Assembly: GCF_002891295.1 (NCBI RefSeq)
Contig: NZ_LGUI01000011.1
Coordinates: 124,001 to 188,000 of the forward strand
DNA length: 64,000 bases
Direction: 5' to 3'
Source: Streptomyces eurocidicus
GTDB lineage: Bacteria > Actinomycetota > Actinomycetes > Streptomycetales > Streptomycetaceae
Below, piece after piece: positions 59,984 through 64,000 of this stretch (position 1 is its first letter; the number at the start of each line of letters is the position of its first letter). Position numbers and translations under genes: made by a program. The notes under the pieces were generated by a model. The model made no database searches, was not told the DNA's origin, and saw only the letters and a program-made list of their open reading frames with translations.

Positions 59984-64000
<4,017 letters not shown>

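Overview
The window is a piece of a Streptomyces (or very close relative) chromosome. GC is very high with GC-rich third codon positions, and GTG starts are frequent. It carries streptomycete-typical families: paired XRE(DUF5753)/DUF397 regulators, an HTH-DUF2690 protein, DUF3017, a DUF6350-like membrane protein and an ECF sigma factor with a membrane partner. The backbone order sdhCDAB - rocD - trpS - D-Ala-D-Ala carboxypeptidase - betaine operon - mdh - folD - purH - purN recalls, from memory, the core region of S. coelicolor around SCO4811-SCO4869.

Layout. 1-700: lower-GC end of a probable toxin gene with an overlapping immunity candidate. 713-5518: lipoprotein, acetyltransferase, gene remnant, glycosyltransferase, then an ATP-binding protein / XRE / DUF397 regulatory trio. 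5535-7786: two-component system whose kinase is split by a 13-bp tandem duplication, and a zinc-ribbon protein. 8028-12000: acyl-CoA mutase large subunit, membrane protein and ECF sigma factor. 12620-17750: minisatellite, GT4 glycosyltransferase, GH20 hexosaminidase, OHCU decarboxylase with an apparent CTG start. 17919-25597: succinate dehydrogenase operon, ornithine aminotransferase, tryptophanyl-tRNA synthetase, 2'-5' RNA ligase-like protein, YihY-type membrane protein. 25811-30444: DD-carboxypeptidase, orphan peptide-binding lipoprotein with an upstream palindrome, hydrolase/MerR divergent pair. 30463-34906: accessory stretch with a second XRE/DUF397 pair, three small genes (two with CxxCxGxG fingers), a frameshifted DMT transporter and a HicA-like/HTH pair. 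35380-38110: MocR regulator, AhpD-like protein, ICL/PEP-mutase-family protein. 38343-45780: five-gene choline-to-betaine and betaine-uptake operon. 46008-49156: uncharacterised three-gene membrane operon in which neighbouring proteins share a glycine-rich motif. 49511-58700: mdh, HTH-DUF2690, icd, DUF3017, folD, RDD protein, purH, purN. 59177-64000: membrane protein, repeat-rich intergenic DNA and a DUF6350-like protein whose start lies outside the window.

What stands out. (1) The 46008-49156 operon: the C-terminus of a four-TM protein and the N-terminus of its translationally coupled neighbour carry nearly the same ~20-residue motif, the layout used by bacterial amyloid-signalling pairs. (2) Six dispersed modular palindromic elements, all placed 3' of genes. 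(3) Two tandem-repeat arrays whose unit includes the stop codon of the adjacent gene. (4) Four broken reading frames: one by a 13-bp duplication, and three that are each restored by adding one base to a G or C run. Those three may be consensus errors rather than real mutations. Central metabolism (sdh, mdh, icd), purine and folate C1 metabolism (purH, purN, folD) and osmoprotection form the conserved backbone; the regulator/TA-rich stretches look accessory.
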